Origin: Symbiodinium microadriaticum
Lineage: Eukaryota; Sar; Dinophyceae; Suessiales; Symbiodiniaceae
NCBI GenBank assembly: GCA_001939145.1
Contig: LSRX01001133.1
Span: 147,931-211,930, forward strand
Direction of reading: 5' to 3'
DNA length: 64,000 bases
Made by a program: the position numbers and the translations under genes. Position 1 is the first letter of the stretch; every line of letters starts with the position of its first letter. The notes under the pieces were generated by a model. It was given only the letters and a program-made list of their open reading frames with translations. It ran no database searches and was not told the DNA's origin. Positions 32,408-41,919 of this stretch are shown piece after piece.

Positions 32408-35400
32408 CACAAGGCCCAGACATTTCCTTAGCCCCTAACTGTGCCCTAAACCTAAACTCAAACGACGCGTCTGGCGGCGAGTACATCAGACATCGCCTGT
32501 TCATAAGCGCGCACGAGCACGTGAAAGCCGAAGTCCAAGATCTTCGCTGGGGGAGCCCGAAAACCCTGAACCTTAACATCCCAGAGCCCTATAGAATCCC
32601 ATGCAAACCTTTCTCAAAACGCGAACGAAGCCCTACGAGATCCATCAACAACCCTTACAAGATCCCTACAAATCACGAGAACCCCCCGCAAGTTCCATAC
32701 AGGTCCACCGCAGAAGATCCCTATGCATCCCCTAGAATCCTAGAAATCCTTATCGGAAAAAGCTGACTCGACCCAGGGCCTTGGCTTCCTCCTCTGCAGG
32801 AGCTTCGACCTAGCAAGTTCAGAGCCCTAAACCCCTTAAACCCCTAAACCCCTAAATAACCCTAAATCCCTAAACCCAAACCCCTGAACCCCTACATCCC
32901 TAACCCCTAAACTCCAAGGATCCTCCAAGAATGATTGTTGGGTTTCCTCGGAAGCTGGGTAGTTCTCTACATAAGGCTCCCTGACAAGATCCTGTTTGTG
33001 AGGGTGCTGTCAAGGGACCTAAAAAAGAGACCCTAACTTAGAGAACTACCTAGCTTTCGGGCTTGGGGTTTGGAGTCTAGAACTACTGTAGCGGCGGTAA
33101 CAATTCGAATAGGATTTTGGTATACACTCTACTAATCAGCCCCCAAAGTAGTATAGGTAACTGAGGATTAAGGCCCGTAGATTACCTGAAGCCCTAGAAA
33201 CCCTCGGAGTTTCGCATGTGGGGTTTGGGGTCCCGTTCTGGTTTCCAGTCCGAGTGCTGGATCTAGAATCCTAGGGTATCCAGGTGGCAGGTTGGTTTGA
33301 GGTTTCGGAGTTTTGGGGGGTCTAGGTTTTAGAGTGTTGGGGGTTAGCGGTTTCGGGAGGGATTCTGGGTTTAGGTTTCAGGGTGTTGGGGGTTAGGGGT
33401 TTCGGGAGGGATTAAATGATTAAGGGTTTAAGGTTGGGGGGTGATGTCTTTTTTGAGTGAAGCGGCTTGGCAGCCCAACAGGACTAACACTAGTCCCCCA
33501 GTGTTCATAAATGCCACCAGAACCAAGAAGCCACCAAGGTACGGCTGGATCCTTCCTTGTTGCAAACAGGGTACCGTTTCTCCTCTATTCAGTCATGACA
33601 AGATGGAGAACCCAAAGCAACAAATAGGGCAAACCCTAAACCCTTAACCCTAAACCCTATCCCCCCTATAAACCCTAAACCTCAAGGAGTATTACTGGAG
33701 GTAAACGCTGTTTAGGATTCATGGTCTGGGTGGAGCCGAAGCCTCGAAACCCAAAAGTTGTCGGATGTGGAATGGAGGACTCGAGTAAAGTTACACTTGG
33801 AGGAGGAGCTAGCGACTACGTCTTGCGACCTTGGCAACAAGCAAGTTTCCGCTTGAAGTGGGGGATATGCTATAGTTTGATTGTGAAGGAGCTGTAAGGA
33901 AACATTGCAGAACTCTACATAAAGCATCGCTGCCTCCTTCCCTGCTAAATACGGGCTGACTAATGAGAGCATTCCCCCTTTTCAATGTAACCTTCATAAC
34001 TTACAATAAATGTACTGTACATATGTGTATGTCAGTGTATGTATATGTGTATGCATGCATGCCTATACATATGTATGTGTGTATATATATATATATATGC
34101 GTATATACGTACACACACACACATGTATAAAAAAAAATATATATAGATCGATAGTATGTACATATGCAGATTTCTCTATACATTTACAATCATAACCAAG
34201 CATATACACGTATAATATAAGCACACATACTACATATGCTATAATTATACTTATAAAATCCACCCCCTCAAGGCTCGAACTTCCAATCAGCGACACGCAA
34301 AGTCTACAAAGTCCTAAAGTCTTCATGCAACACCCAAAGACCACGGAGCTCACACGATTTGCCGGTTTGGCACCTCGCCGCTGGGCTCCGCCGCGGCAGC
34401 CTCCTCCTGGAAAGATCACCGTGACCGCGATGAGCAAATTAAGGCTCACTATAGAAATACTAGCACAGAGAAAAAACCTGAATCATACCAATGCTCATGA
34501 ACACCTTTTTGCTTCCATCCACTGCTGCAAGTTGCAATCGACACTGTGAGTATTACAAGGTTACTGACATTTTGTCGGAATTTGCCATTGTTCTGTCTTG
34601 ATTACTTTCCTCTTAGCGGCTGTACTTGCTTGATGGCTTTGCATGACCTTTACCACATGTAGTCAACACACAACCTAGGGGTATCGGCAAGTCAACCCTA
34701 AGCTGTGGAGACATTGCATCATTGTCAATGGTAAACTATCCCCTCTAACCAGTCGCCGAATCGGCTGTATTCGAAGCCTACAAGCGCCGCACACTACCAA
34801 TTGAATCAAGAATCCAGCATCTAATCTAACACTTGCGCCCCAAGGGGGGGTGACGAAAGCTCAGAAACAGGGGGCAAGCTGTGCGGGGGCGGAGCAGGAC
34901 GGAGATGGGCGATACTTCTTTTTCACTCGCCGCTGCACGTCACCCCCCCGCCCCAGCACCAGGCATCATAAGCATCATCGGGGTCCCGTTTCTCCAAAAA
35001 GACGCAGCCCCGAAAGGAGCGCCCCCAATGGCTGGCTCGAAAACGGAGCGCATTTTGGGCCACTTTCTCTGGTCCTCCCCCTACACCTCCTTATAGCTGA
35101 TCAGCAAAGCTGGGTCTCAAACGAAGCTCTTCCCTCCACGGAGGGAGCTTTCGTGATAAGACAGCAGAGGCTTGCATAATTGGCGTGGGCGTGTTTAAAG
35201 TTTAGGGTGACCAAACGGATGACGAAGGGAGCTGTTTTTCTACACGGGATGCCTGGAAACCCAGCGACACCCTCCCCCGGGACAAATGAACAGACAGACA
35301 GAGCCTATATTGAAGGCGCACAGCTAAAAGTTTAGGAAGCGATCTTCAACACCTCCCAATTCGAATCCAAGCTGTCCGATGTCGACAAAATCATCCTTAC

Positions 35401-36061
35401 ACCAAACACCCCAACACCTTGAGCAAACCCAATGCCCAGCACACCCATGCCTTACCTTCTGCGAACACTTCCCATCAAACCTCAGGGAGGTGAAACCTAT
35501 ACAACCTGGACTGGACAAAACTCTGGACGGTCTAGGAGCATACACCCTAAATAAACCCTAGCCTAAGGTTTGCGGGACCCGAAGCATCCCTACACCCTAG
35601 ATCGCCCCTTCCGGCCCGAGCTGGCCTGGGCGCCATCATCTCCTGTCTGAGTGGAACGTAGGGGCCGTAGAGCCGTAGTAAGGGCTATGGGGGGGAGAAA
35701 TCAGAGTATGCTTCAACCTACTTCGGGTATAGGTAGACCAACCTCCGCATTAGTCATCAGAGTTTCTGGGATTGGGGTGCCAAGTTTAAGAGTCAGCGCA
35801 CTTATTAGTGAGCTCACATTGGCCACTTGCACGCAGAACGTAAAGTGTTCTCATGCACAACGAGCCTAAACCAAAACCTCACCCTATGCTCTGAACTCGT
35901 CTTGAGGTGGACAACTCAGACGATTCAACTACTAATCTTCCAATGCTAGTCTCCTGAAAGTCACGGCCAGACAACTCTGAACTTTTCAGCCTTTCACTCT
36001 TGATCCTCCGTGCTGCGGCCGGGTCGCCGTTTTCTCCCTGCTCGCCACGCTCACCGCGTTC
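26207..36061 (-). CDS. Lys/Arg/Ser-rich protein, 13-exon gene (join of exons listed below)
   Basis: Thirteen exons from 36061 to 26207 join with all phases matching (531 nt, 176 codons plus stop). The visible part starts in a Gly/Glu-rich segment (GERGEQGENGDPAAARR). An Ala/Glu-rich stretch follows, then one helical segment (KALAKILDFGFHVLVRAYEQ), an Ala/Pro linker, and a long basic Ser/Arg-rich tail (SRSRSAPKAKEK, KAKSKKKRE, SPSRRHS, SGSRKRRKKRSRKDSRSSSS, KSGKRKSKDSESSD) ending KKRKKKKHH and a stop. Such tails are typical of nuclear, splicing-associated or nucleolar proteins. I do not recognise the family. The true N-terminus lies further right, perhaps through the exons at 36974 and 38808. 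Donors are 7 GC, 4 GT and 1 GA. It lies head-to-tail upstream of the JmjC gene, which fits one-directional dinoflagellate gene blocks. Confidence 0.7.
26372..26508. repeat. Family E hairpin element
   Basis: CTACTTGGAGGGTCGGGGGA at the left pairs perfectly with TCCCCCGACCCTCCAAGTAG at the right. Confidence 0.92.
26551..26611 (-). CDS. KRS-rich gene exon (RHEAKKSGKRKSKDSESSD)
   Basis: This 61-nt exon has a TGCAG acceptor followed by G. The GA donor leaves AG. A TTTAGGG/TTTGGGG tract lies just to its right. Confidence 0.7.
26760..26817. repeat. Family F short hairpin
   Basis: CCTACCTTTTTAGGGTTCC and CGTAAAAAGGTAGG form a 58-bp hairpin around AATATGAATT. Confidence 0.75.
27252..27317. repeat. 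Family F short hairpin, opposite orientation
   Basis: AACCTACCTGTTTTTGG and CCGAAACGGTAGGTTT are the ends. CATATTGAGGAACCC inside is the complement of GGGTTCCTTAATATG in the first copy. Confidence 0.65.
27399..27480. repeat. Inverted repeat with (ATCT)n loop
   Basis: TATACTTTGGCCCTAAAGTA and TACTTTAAAGCCAAAGTATG face each other across an ATCT microsatellite. Confidence 0.75.
27886..28387. repeat. 136-bp exact duplication flanking an assembly gap
   Basis: Bases 27886-28021 recur identically at 28252-28387. The 99 N between (28153-28251) mean the tandem unit of 366 bp is an estimate. Confidence 0.9.
28437..28480 (-). CDS. KRS-rich gene exon (KKRSRKDSRSSSS)
   Basis: This 44-nt exon has a GCCAG acceptor followed by G and a GC donor. 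CCCTAAA repeats end about 20 bp to its left. Confidence 0.7.
28620..28810. repeat. TTTAGGG/TTTCGGG/TTTGGGG tract
   Basis: Highly degenerate G-strand tract right of the exon at 28437-28480. Confidence 0.8.
29134..29158 (-). CDS. KRS-rich gene 25-nt exon (SSGSRKR)
   Basis: This short exon lies between a CCCAG acceptor followed by G and a GC donor that leaves AG. A CCCTAAA tract lies immediately to its left. Confidence 0.55.
29312..29416. repeat. Family D hairpin element
   Basis: TACGGTTGATGATGTAAATC pairs with GATTTACATCATCAACAGTA. The inner ACCATAATTCCCATAG is shared with the other copies, inverted. Confidence 0.9.
30030..30139. repeat. Family B element
   Basis: The centre TATACTATATACTTTCATAG and right end TAATTATTTAGGCCCCTATA are well kept. 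Confidence 0.75.
30200..30227 (-). CDS. KRS-rich gene exon (SSSPSRRHS)
   Basis: This 28-nt exon has a CTCAG acceptor followed by T. The GC donor leaves A. Both strands are open here; phase and the Ser/Arg character favour the minus strand. Confidence 0.45.
30549..30656. repeat. Family D hairpin element
   Basis: TACGGGTTGATGATATACAT ... GGATTTATATCATCAACCGT with central GGGAATTATGGTACATTCC. Confidence 0.9.
31003..31035 (-). CDS. KRS-rich gene exon (ATKAKSKKKRE)
   Basis: This 33-nt basic exon has a GGAG acceptor followed by G and a GC donor, phase 0. A CCCTAAA tract lies about 40 bp to its left. Confidence 0.65.
31153..31228. repeat. Family E hairpin element, short copy
   Basis: TAGGAGGGTCGGGGGACTT pairs with AAGTCCCCCGACCCTCCAAG. 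Inner TTTATAGCTCTACTTAT matches the copy at 26372. Confidence 0.9.
31332..31420. repeat. AT-rich palindromic microsatellite
   Basis: TATATA/ATAATA runs split by GCACAACC. Confidence 0.9.
31938..31984 (-). CDS. KRS-rich gene exon (LASRSRSAPKAKEKQ)
   Basis: This 47-nt basic Ser/Arg exon has a GAAAG acceptor followed by G and a GT donor in phase 0. Confidence 0.6.
32191..32227 (-). CDS. KRS-rich gene exon (APAATPAPAVTT)
   Basis: This is an Ala/Pro/Thr linker exon with a CGAG acceptor followed by G. The GC donor leaves one base. Confidence 0.55.
32354..32406. repeat. (TA)n microsatellite
   Basis: (TCTATA)n passing into (TA)n. Confidence 0.95.
32476..32546 (-). CDS. KRS-rich gene exon (KILDFGFHVLVRAYEQAMSD ...)
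   Basis: This 71-nt exon has a CCCCAG acceptor and encodes the only clearly amphipathic helical segment of the protein. The plus strand is also open but lacks matching splice sites. It has a GC donor. Confidence 0.6.
32773..32809 (-). CDS. KRS-rich gene exon (VEAPAEEEAKAL)
   Basis: This 37-nt exon has a CTAG acceptor followed by G. The GT donor leaves G, completed to Ala by the next exon. Confidence 0.6.
32822..32918. repeat. CCCTAAA tract
   Basis: CCCTAAAC and CCCCTAAA units; here the polarity is opposite to the usual arrangement for the exon at 32773-32809. Confidence 0.85.
32949..33060. repeat. Family C hairpin element
   Basis: The arms extend outward: CGGAAGCTGGGTAGTTCTCT pairs with AGAGAACTACCTAGCTTTCG. 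Confidence 0.85.
33086..33182. repeat. Family B element, divergent
   Basis: CAATTCGAATAGGATTTTGG and a right end GAGGATTAAGGCCCGTAG identify it. Confidence 0.55.
33190..34370. other. Intron sequence without recognised exon
   Basis: It holds a G-rich tract at 33290-33420, a CCCTAAA tract at 33630-33680 and TA/CA repeats at 34018-34150. An open stretch at 33434-33570 has a membrane-like reading but does not fit the host gene. Confidence 0.5.
34374..34406 (-). CDS. KRS-rich gene exon (EEAAAAEPSGE)
   Basis: This exon has 11 codons between a TTTCCAG acceptor followed by G and a GT donor, phase 0. It is a GC-rich island in an AT-rich surround. Confidence 0.6.
35626..35642 (-). CDS. KRS-rich gene 17-nt micro-exon (DDGAQ)
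   Basis: This very short exon lies between an ACAG acceptor followed by G and a GC donor. It is supported only by phase and by its acidic context, so a longer reading (DDGAQASSGRKGRSRV) is possible. Confidence 0.4.
35998..36061 (-). CDS. KRS-rich gene exon (GERGEQGENGDPAAARRIK)
   Basis: This exon has 21 codons after a CCACAG acceptor followed by G. The GT donor leaves A and joins the next exon as Arg. A GC donor 7 bases on would change the frame. Confidence 0.6.
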
Positions 36062-36079
36062 CTGTGGAGAGAAACAGCC

Positions 36080-36164
36080 AACCCTAAACCCTAAACCCCT
36101 GAACCCTAAACCCCTAAACCCTAAACCCCTAAACCCTGAACCCCTAAACCCTGAACCCCTAAAA
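36080..36164. repeat. CCCTAAA/CCCCTAAA tract
   Basis: This is a regular array of alternating 7- and 8-bp units right of the exon at 35998-36061, against the usual polarity. Confidence 0.9.
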
Positions 36165-36656
36165 GCATACAACTCTAGCAGTGGCATCTGCAGGGCTCAG
36201 CACAGGGCCTCTAGGTCTTTATTTAAGATTTTGGGTCGTAGGATTCATGTTTCGTGGCCTTCAGGCTTCTGTTGCTTAGAAAAAGGCTGCTATCACCGAC
36301 AGAAAGCCACAGTGAAACAGTGGAAAGGCATCGAAGCCGCCTTGCTTTGCTTCCTTGCCCAACTCACTGCAAAATACTGATAACTTCAGAATCAGGGTTT
36401 CTAAGGGTGGTATCTTTGAGAACCTTACTTAAACCGTCGCAGAACTCGCAAGACATAGCTAAGGCAAGCGCAGACTGCTTCTCGCGGACGAAGGCCCGAC
36501 ACCTGATGCGGCGGGGGATGAAGACTTTATGGAGGCCTGAGGTAAAACTACCGGACTGTGAGGTCTCTTCGAGGATCAAGGGCTGAGGCAGCGCAGGCTC
36601 CGAAATCGCGTCTCGATGCTAATCCGGGCTGTTCAACCGTTGCCCACGAAACAAGG

Positions 36657-36708
36657 ACACACACACACACACAGGCACACACACACACACAGGCACACAC
36701 ACATACAG
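36657..36708. repeat. (CA)n with GG interruptions
   Basis: ACACAC blocks separated by AGGC. Confidence 0.92.
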
Positions 36709-36973
36709 AGACGCCCGACAAAAAATCAAAAGAAGCCCTGTAACTCTCCTGGTCGTGAACCCAATGCCCAACAGCCACGATCCAAAGCGAATGGTCCAAC
36801 ACTGTAAGCCTTTCGCCTAAGGTTCTAATCTGCGGATGCACGGTGCTGCAAGGCGTGACTTCCCTTCAGATTGCAGTACGTTCTACTGTTCTTGAGAGAA
36901 CATAGCCAAGAATAGGCAAGCGACCGAATGTCCTCATGACAATGCACCGAACCCAAACCCGTAACGTGGATGC

Positions 36974-37011
36974 CTCGCCATCATGTCTTCGATGGCATTG
37001 GCAGCCTGCTC
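36974..37011 (-). CDS. Candidate exon (EQAANAIEDMMA)
   Basis: This 38-nt island has a GCAG acceptor followed by G and a GC donor. It reads as an Ala/Glu helix. It may be an upstream exon of the KRS-rich gene, but the phase to the exon at 36061 does not fit directly. Confidence 0.4.
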
Positions 37012-37432
37012 CTGCTTGCCTCAGTGGTCCAGAAAACCATGGACGCTAAAACTTCGAGCCAGAAATCTAAGCCCTGAAGCTACCAAAACAGCAACGAAAC
37101 CTTCAGCCCTGTCGTCGCAATGTCTCCAAGTAGTACTAGTACGGTTATTAGTATCGTTGGTCCTATTATTACAGTTATCGTTGATATTGTTAGTAGTACT
37201 TGAATTTCTTTCTATTATTGCTATTCTTATCGATTCTGTTGTTTTTGTGACAAATGTAAACTAGATCTTGCAGCATAGACCCCCCTAGGCCGGAGTCTCA
37301 CCCTGAGCTTCTTTCTCGCGCTGTTGCCCTCCTTTCATGTCAAACCATAAGCCTTTCATGTCAAAGGGTCTTGTGCCCAGTTCTGTGACATTGCCCTAAG
37401 CGCTGCTTCCCCCTTGAGGCCTAGCGTACTAG

Positions 37433-37533
37433 CGTGGGGGCCTTAATAATAATCAGACTTGGGGTTTTGGGGTATATTATGCTGTATACAGTTATAACTA
37501 TATAAGGTTGGCAGTTATTTAGGCCCCTATACT
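37433..37533. repeat. Family B element
   Basis: TGGGGGCCTTAATAATAATC ... AGTTATTTAGGCCCCTATAC is a good inverted-end pair. Confidence 0.8.
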
Positions 37534-38057
37534 GTGCATGATTCCCAGGGGTAGCGTCTGGTCAGCAGGAGTTCCAATGCAGGGTTTGATGTGGCCGCAC
37601 TTCGACAGCAATCCTCAGCCGCAGAAGCTAAACCCTAAAACTGAAGCTCGGGCTTCGGTACATGGCTGAGGGCTCAAGGCACACGGCTTTGGGTTTGCAT
37701 GGGGGGGGGGGGTGCCTGCATCTGTGGTCATGCAATTGAAACCAGAAACAGAGAGGCCTGGAACATAGTGCAAACACGGGACAACTACAGCACCAACACA
37801 TGGACGATACATCACCTAATGCGCAGAGTCATGGTGATCTGGATAATCCTGCGGACCATCTTCGTCAAAGACACCCATGTTGCTGACGTTTTCAACAGGG
37901 TGATTTACAGAGCTACTCTTCGGTGAGTCTTGGTATCCTGAACTTCGATCAACACATCTTCTGAGGCTTTCGCTGTCTTCATCCGGGGCATCCTTCTGCA
38001 CGCCCGCGAAAGCAGTCTTCGCATACTTCCTGGCCCAAAAGAACGCCAGCATTTAAC

Positions 38058-38235
38058 ATAACCACTACCACCGCTGCTGCCATGACTGCCACTCCTACTG
38101 CTACCTCTATTCTTGCTACTACCACTAATTACTGCTGCCGCTTTCATTACCATTACCACTTCTATTCTACGACTACGACTACGACTACCACCACAACTAC
38201 CACTACGACTACGGCTACTGCCGCGACGACTGCAT
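38058..38235. repeat. Trinucleotide-rich tract (CTA/CCG/CGA)
   Basis: Imperfect ACTACC, GACTAC and CTGCTA triplets on the plus strand. Confidence 0.8.
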
Positions 38236-38807
38236 AGGTCGTTGCCATCATTACTGTTTAGTGTTGGTGCTTCTGCGCATCAGCACAACATGACCAGAGT
38301 CTGCCAAACACGTAGACTGGCCTGCCACGGTCTGATCTCTTGCCAACTTTTGTATTACTAAAACCCCTCATCATCGCCAAGTCCGGAAAATTTCCCCACC
38401 CTGCTCACATGCCGGAGTGGCTTCGCCAGGGCACAGTCCTCGCGATGGTTCCAAAGAAGGCTTGGAGGTTGCGAAAAAGGTGTTGGCGTATCTCATGGAT
38501 AAAGGAACGACAATGACGACACGCGGATAGTACTACGAATTGTTCAATCACATGCGATCTTGTAGCACTGATTGGGCACTTGTGCTGGTAGCGTGTTACA
38601 ACCGTCGACACTTCGCTGCCCAAAAAAACGTGTGAACCGCGGCCAATTATCAGAAGTCTTAAACCCTACCTCTAGCCAGAAACAGCTGCGATACTCGAGT
38701 CTCGAAACCCTATAAACCTAAACCCTAAACTTCAATACCGAAACCCTTAGACCTGAAACCAGTAAACCCGTAAACCTTAAACCCTACAGGGCATGAGCCC
38801 AGCAATC

Positions 38808-38899
38808 TGATTCCTTCTCCAAGAACCGCCGCTGCTTCGACGAGAAGACGTGGAGATTGGCGTGCAGGGCCCGGTACATTTTGTTGCCGGTCTGGACGA
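38808..38899 (-). CDS. Candidate exon (TGNKMYRALHANLHVFSSKQ ...)
   Basis: This 92-nt GC-rich island reads as a basic helical segment ending RRFLEKES. The donor is GA. It lies between CCCTAAA repeats (left) and TTTAGGG (right), the arrangement seen at confirmed exons. The family is not recognised. It could be upstream exon material of the KRS-rich gene. Confidence 0.55.
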
Positions 38900-38952
38900 C
38901 TCGATAGTTCTGGCTTTAGTTTTGGGGATTAAGTGTTTAGGGGCGTAAGGTT

Positions 38953-39527
38953 TAGCCCTACCTGGAGCCCCATGTTTGGTAAATTTACGCCCGGTTTTTT
39001 TTCCTACGCATATGGGGGTTTTTCTGGGGTGGCTGTAAGGGGTTTGTATAGGTGTTTTTGGGCTATGGGATACAACCTACGGTTGTTTATGGGCGTTCTA
39101 CGCTTTTTCTACGGATTTCTATGCTTTTTTATGGTTGATTTTGCGCAGGTTTTGGGGTGGGCTCGGTGCGAATTTACGGATATGTATGGTTTGTTTACGT
39201 TTTTTTATGTTTTTTTTTATGGTTTTTCTATGGTTTTTCTATGCTTTTCATGCTTTTTTCTACGGATTTTTATGGTTGATTTATGGTCGTTGGGTGCAGT
39301 TACGAAATTGTACGGTTATTCTACGCGCGTGGCTGTTAAAATTATGGTTTATCTACGGCTTTGGGTCATGTGCCTGGCGAGGTGAGTAGGCTGACGGCTA
39401 CATGTAGGACCCCACGCAAATACCCAGATTTCAGGTTTACGCACAAATACGCCCGTTTACGGAAATTTACGCCCATTACGGTTTGACCAAAAATTTACCA
39501 TACTTTCGGGGCTCCAGGTAAGCCCTA
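38953..39527. mobile_element. 575-bp element with terminal inverted repeats and T-rich interior
   Basis: The ends TAGCCCTACCTGGAGCCCC and GGGGCTCCAGGTAAGCCCTA are inverted. A second inner pair reads TTTGGTAAATTTACGCCC and GGGCG..AAATTTACC. The interior is strongly T-rich on the plus strand with repeated TTTACGG/TTTATGG-like words. It contains a 150-codon ORF that merely reflects this composition. No transposase was seen, so it is a non-autonomous element. Clear target duplications are not visible. Confidence 0.7.
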
Positions 39528-40759
39528 AAAGGGTTTGGCGTTTAGGCCACTGAGTTTAGGATTTGGGGCCTAGATTAATTTCGAAGCGGGCTGCTTCTTG
39601 GAATGATGGGTCCTTTTTGGGCGGGTCGTTTCATCACGGATGCTTTTACTTGGTCTATTTTGGAAGGGCTCCAATTCTTCTAAGACTCAAAGAATCCCAC
39701 AAAGCCCTAGGGGACCTTTAGTCTTCTAGATTTTCTTAAACTGCATAGTCGCTACAAAACTCCGCAATTATTGCAGGAATCGGGGGAGCGTATGTTTACC
39801 GGGTAGCGATGAGAGGACACACCAGTCAACCGTCATGGTAGTTTGGGCTTCGCGGCACAAGAGTAGTCAAGGGAAGCTGACAAAGCTCGGCTGTGCTTGC
39901 TTAGTGCCCACTAAACACCATCTGAAAAGCTAAGCTCCAAACCACTGCTTTGTCTTTGCTTTGGTTTACAGACCGATTGTGTTGACTGGTTGGTTGCGTT
40001 CAGCTTGTCGGGGCCGTCAAAGCCACAGCACAGGAGCTTGATTTGCAACCAAACATGCAAGGCATGCCGAAACCCTAATCCGTTTAGCGGCTTAGGGTTT
40101 ATAGCTTTGGGTTAAACCCCATATAGACCACAAGCTCCCAAAACCCTATAAGCCCTAAACCAGCTGTCAGGCGCGGCTGGCAGGTTGATTGAAATTCAGA
40201 CGCACACGACTTTGATTTTGGTCTAGGTGCTTCATTTAGAGGATTCCAGGAAGGGTTGAGGGTTGCTGCAAGAGTGATAAGGGTGTCCATTTTCATGCTA
40301 TTCCCTTTCTATCTGGAGACCCCAAGACAACACTGTTTCAGGGTGCATTTAGGGACTGTAGTGGTTAAAACCCAAAAACCAGATCGACGGCACTCATAAA
40401 CATCTATGGCACTCGCATAGCAACCCTTCTACTGGCCGTTATAGACCCTGGAAAAAAGTATCCTTGATTATGCTCCGGGTTTAGGGTTTCTGTGATGAAG
40501 GGTAAGGGCAAGAAGGGTCTAGAATTCAAGAGGTTTAGGGTCATATCTTGGAGAGTAAAACCCAAATCATCTACTCGGCATATGCTGATTTTGGCGCCTG
40601 TCGAGAGTCAGAAGGACCCTGCATGCAACCTTCAAGCCTAAACCCTACAGGCTCACAGTGATACAGCCGGCGGAAGTTTCCACAACCCCGCAACCCCAAT
40701 ATGCCAAGCTCCACTACCCAAATCCCACATTAACAACACCGACCGAACCCACGACAGCG

Positions 40760-41712
40760 ACATCAGGCGGGGCGTCGCGAGATACCGCCTCCCCGGTCCG
40801 CGCCGGGCCGCGCAAGCCAGTGCATGGACACAACAAGCTTAGCCAAGGTCGCGCCAAAATCCGTAGCAGGATGGAGCGACAGCAGCGGGGTGTGGCGATC
40901 AGGACCGGTGTCAGTGTACAAGGCCTTAGAACGAAAGATACGCTCCGCCTCTATCATGCGACGCTGTGCCTCAATGTTATGTGAGAGGTTGTCGATGGTA
41001 TGGATGAGCGTGCGGGCAGCATTGACCATGACAACACCTGCACTGGCATGATCTCACCAATGGCGGCATGCGGGCCGAGCTCACCAGAAATGAGTGACTC
41101 TGAAGCGGAGTGAAAGGCATCGAAGGCAACACCCCGATTGATGTCGGCAATCGCCTGATGGAAAGGGGACCACCAGCGACTTCCTTGAAATACAAACGAC
41201 TGATTGCAGTAGCAGGATGATAAGCAGCAGCCATATCGACGGGTTGGTGAAAAGTGATACTACGCATTTCTCACACCCACAGGCCGGAAGACCACAAGCA
41301 ACAGCTTGAGCGAAACTGGCCACGGTACCTGCTTTAGCGGGTGTGAGTTGGCCCGCGTCGCAAGCCAAGCTTGTCGACTAAGGCCTGTGAAGCGCTTACG
41401 TTGGCAGCGGTCTGGCTGACTGCGACGACACCAGTAGCAAGCATACCAGCCTTGGGGAACCCGACACAGGCTTGCCAACCGTTACTGACTTGCTTGTACT
41501 AAGAAAAGGTGTCGGTGGCGCGGTGGTGACGCTGCAGCTTGTCGATGTTGCTCGACCTAGCCCTGTATAGCGTCCCGAGCCCGAACTGTAACTGCCAAAA
41601 GTCTTTGTGGAGCGCTCGCCTCGGACCATACTATACCCAGTGATGGCATGGTAGTGATTTGCGACGGGCGTTACGTCCTTAGCAGCACTCCTCAGGACTT
41701 TCCAGCAATGGC
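40760..41712 (-). pseudogene. Decayed intronless coding relic (retroposed mRNA), function unknown
   Basis: About 0.9 kb of gene-like, GC-rich sequence is open in overlapping pieces in all three minus-strand frames. Recognisable stretches include SMVRGERSTKTFGSYSSGSG, TGVVAVSQTAANVSASQALV and HTIDNLSHNIEAQRRMIEAE, ending near 40760. The frame switches several times, and stops break each frame. There are no introns, unlike neighbouring genes of this length. A relict spliced leader lies at the 5' end. Together these indicate reverse transcription and re-insertion of a trans-spliced mRNA, followed by decay. The parent protein is not recognised. A host structural gene or an RNA-virus-derived insertion are both possible. 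No poly-A tail is visible at the 3' side. Confidence 0.7.
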
Positions 41713-41741
41713 TCCATCACCTTCTTGTCTCAAGCCTGTGG

Positions 41742-41760
41742 CTTGAGCCAAAATGGCTAC
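41742..41760 (-). other. Relict dinoflagellate spliced-leader sequence
   Basis: The minus strand reads GTAGCCATTTTGGCTCAAG, which as I know it is identical to the last 19 bases of the 22-nt leader trans-spliced onto dinoflagellate mRNAs. It lacks the downstream intron donor, so it is not an SL RNA gene. It lies about 30 bp upstream of the first ATG of the coding relic. Confidence 0.85.
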
Positions 41761-41816
41761 CTAAATAGTTGGGATCTGCAGCAAAACCCACTGTATCAGG
41801 TCCTAAACCTAAACCC

Positions 41817-41919
41817 TACCTATAGTCTCCATTGTAGTTCCTTTCTTGGTTTAACCAATTCTATATTAAGGATCCTAAGAGGTAACCCCAAAAAGGAACT
41901 ACAATGGAGGCTATAGGTA
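41817..41919. repeat. Family A hairpin element (TCTCCATTGTAG subtype)
   Basis: The arms TACCTATAGTCTCCATTGTA and complement flank GTTCCTTTCTTGG / CCAAAAAGGAAC. The copy lies about 60 bp from the relict spliced leader. Confidence 0.85.

Noticed and set aside
33434..33570. Minus-strand membrane-like reading YLGGFLVLVAFMNTGGLVLV
   Set aside because: It lies inside an intron of the KRS-rich gene, does not fit its frame, and ends in repeat-derived sequence.
38933..39385. 150-codon Phe/Tyr-rich ORF
   Set aside because: It is the direct result of the T-rich interior of the 575-bp element and starts outside the element.
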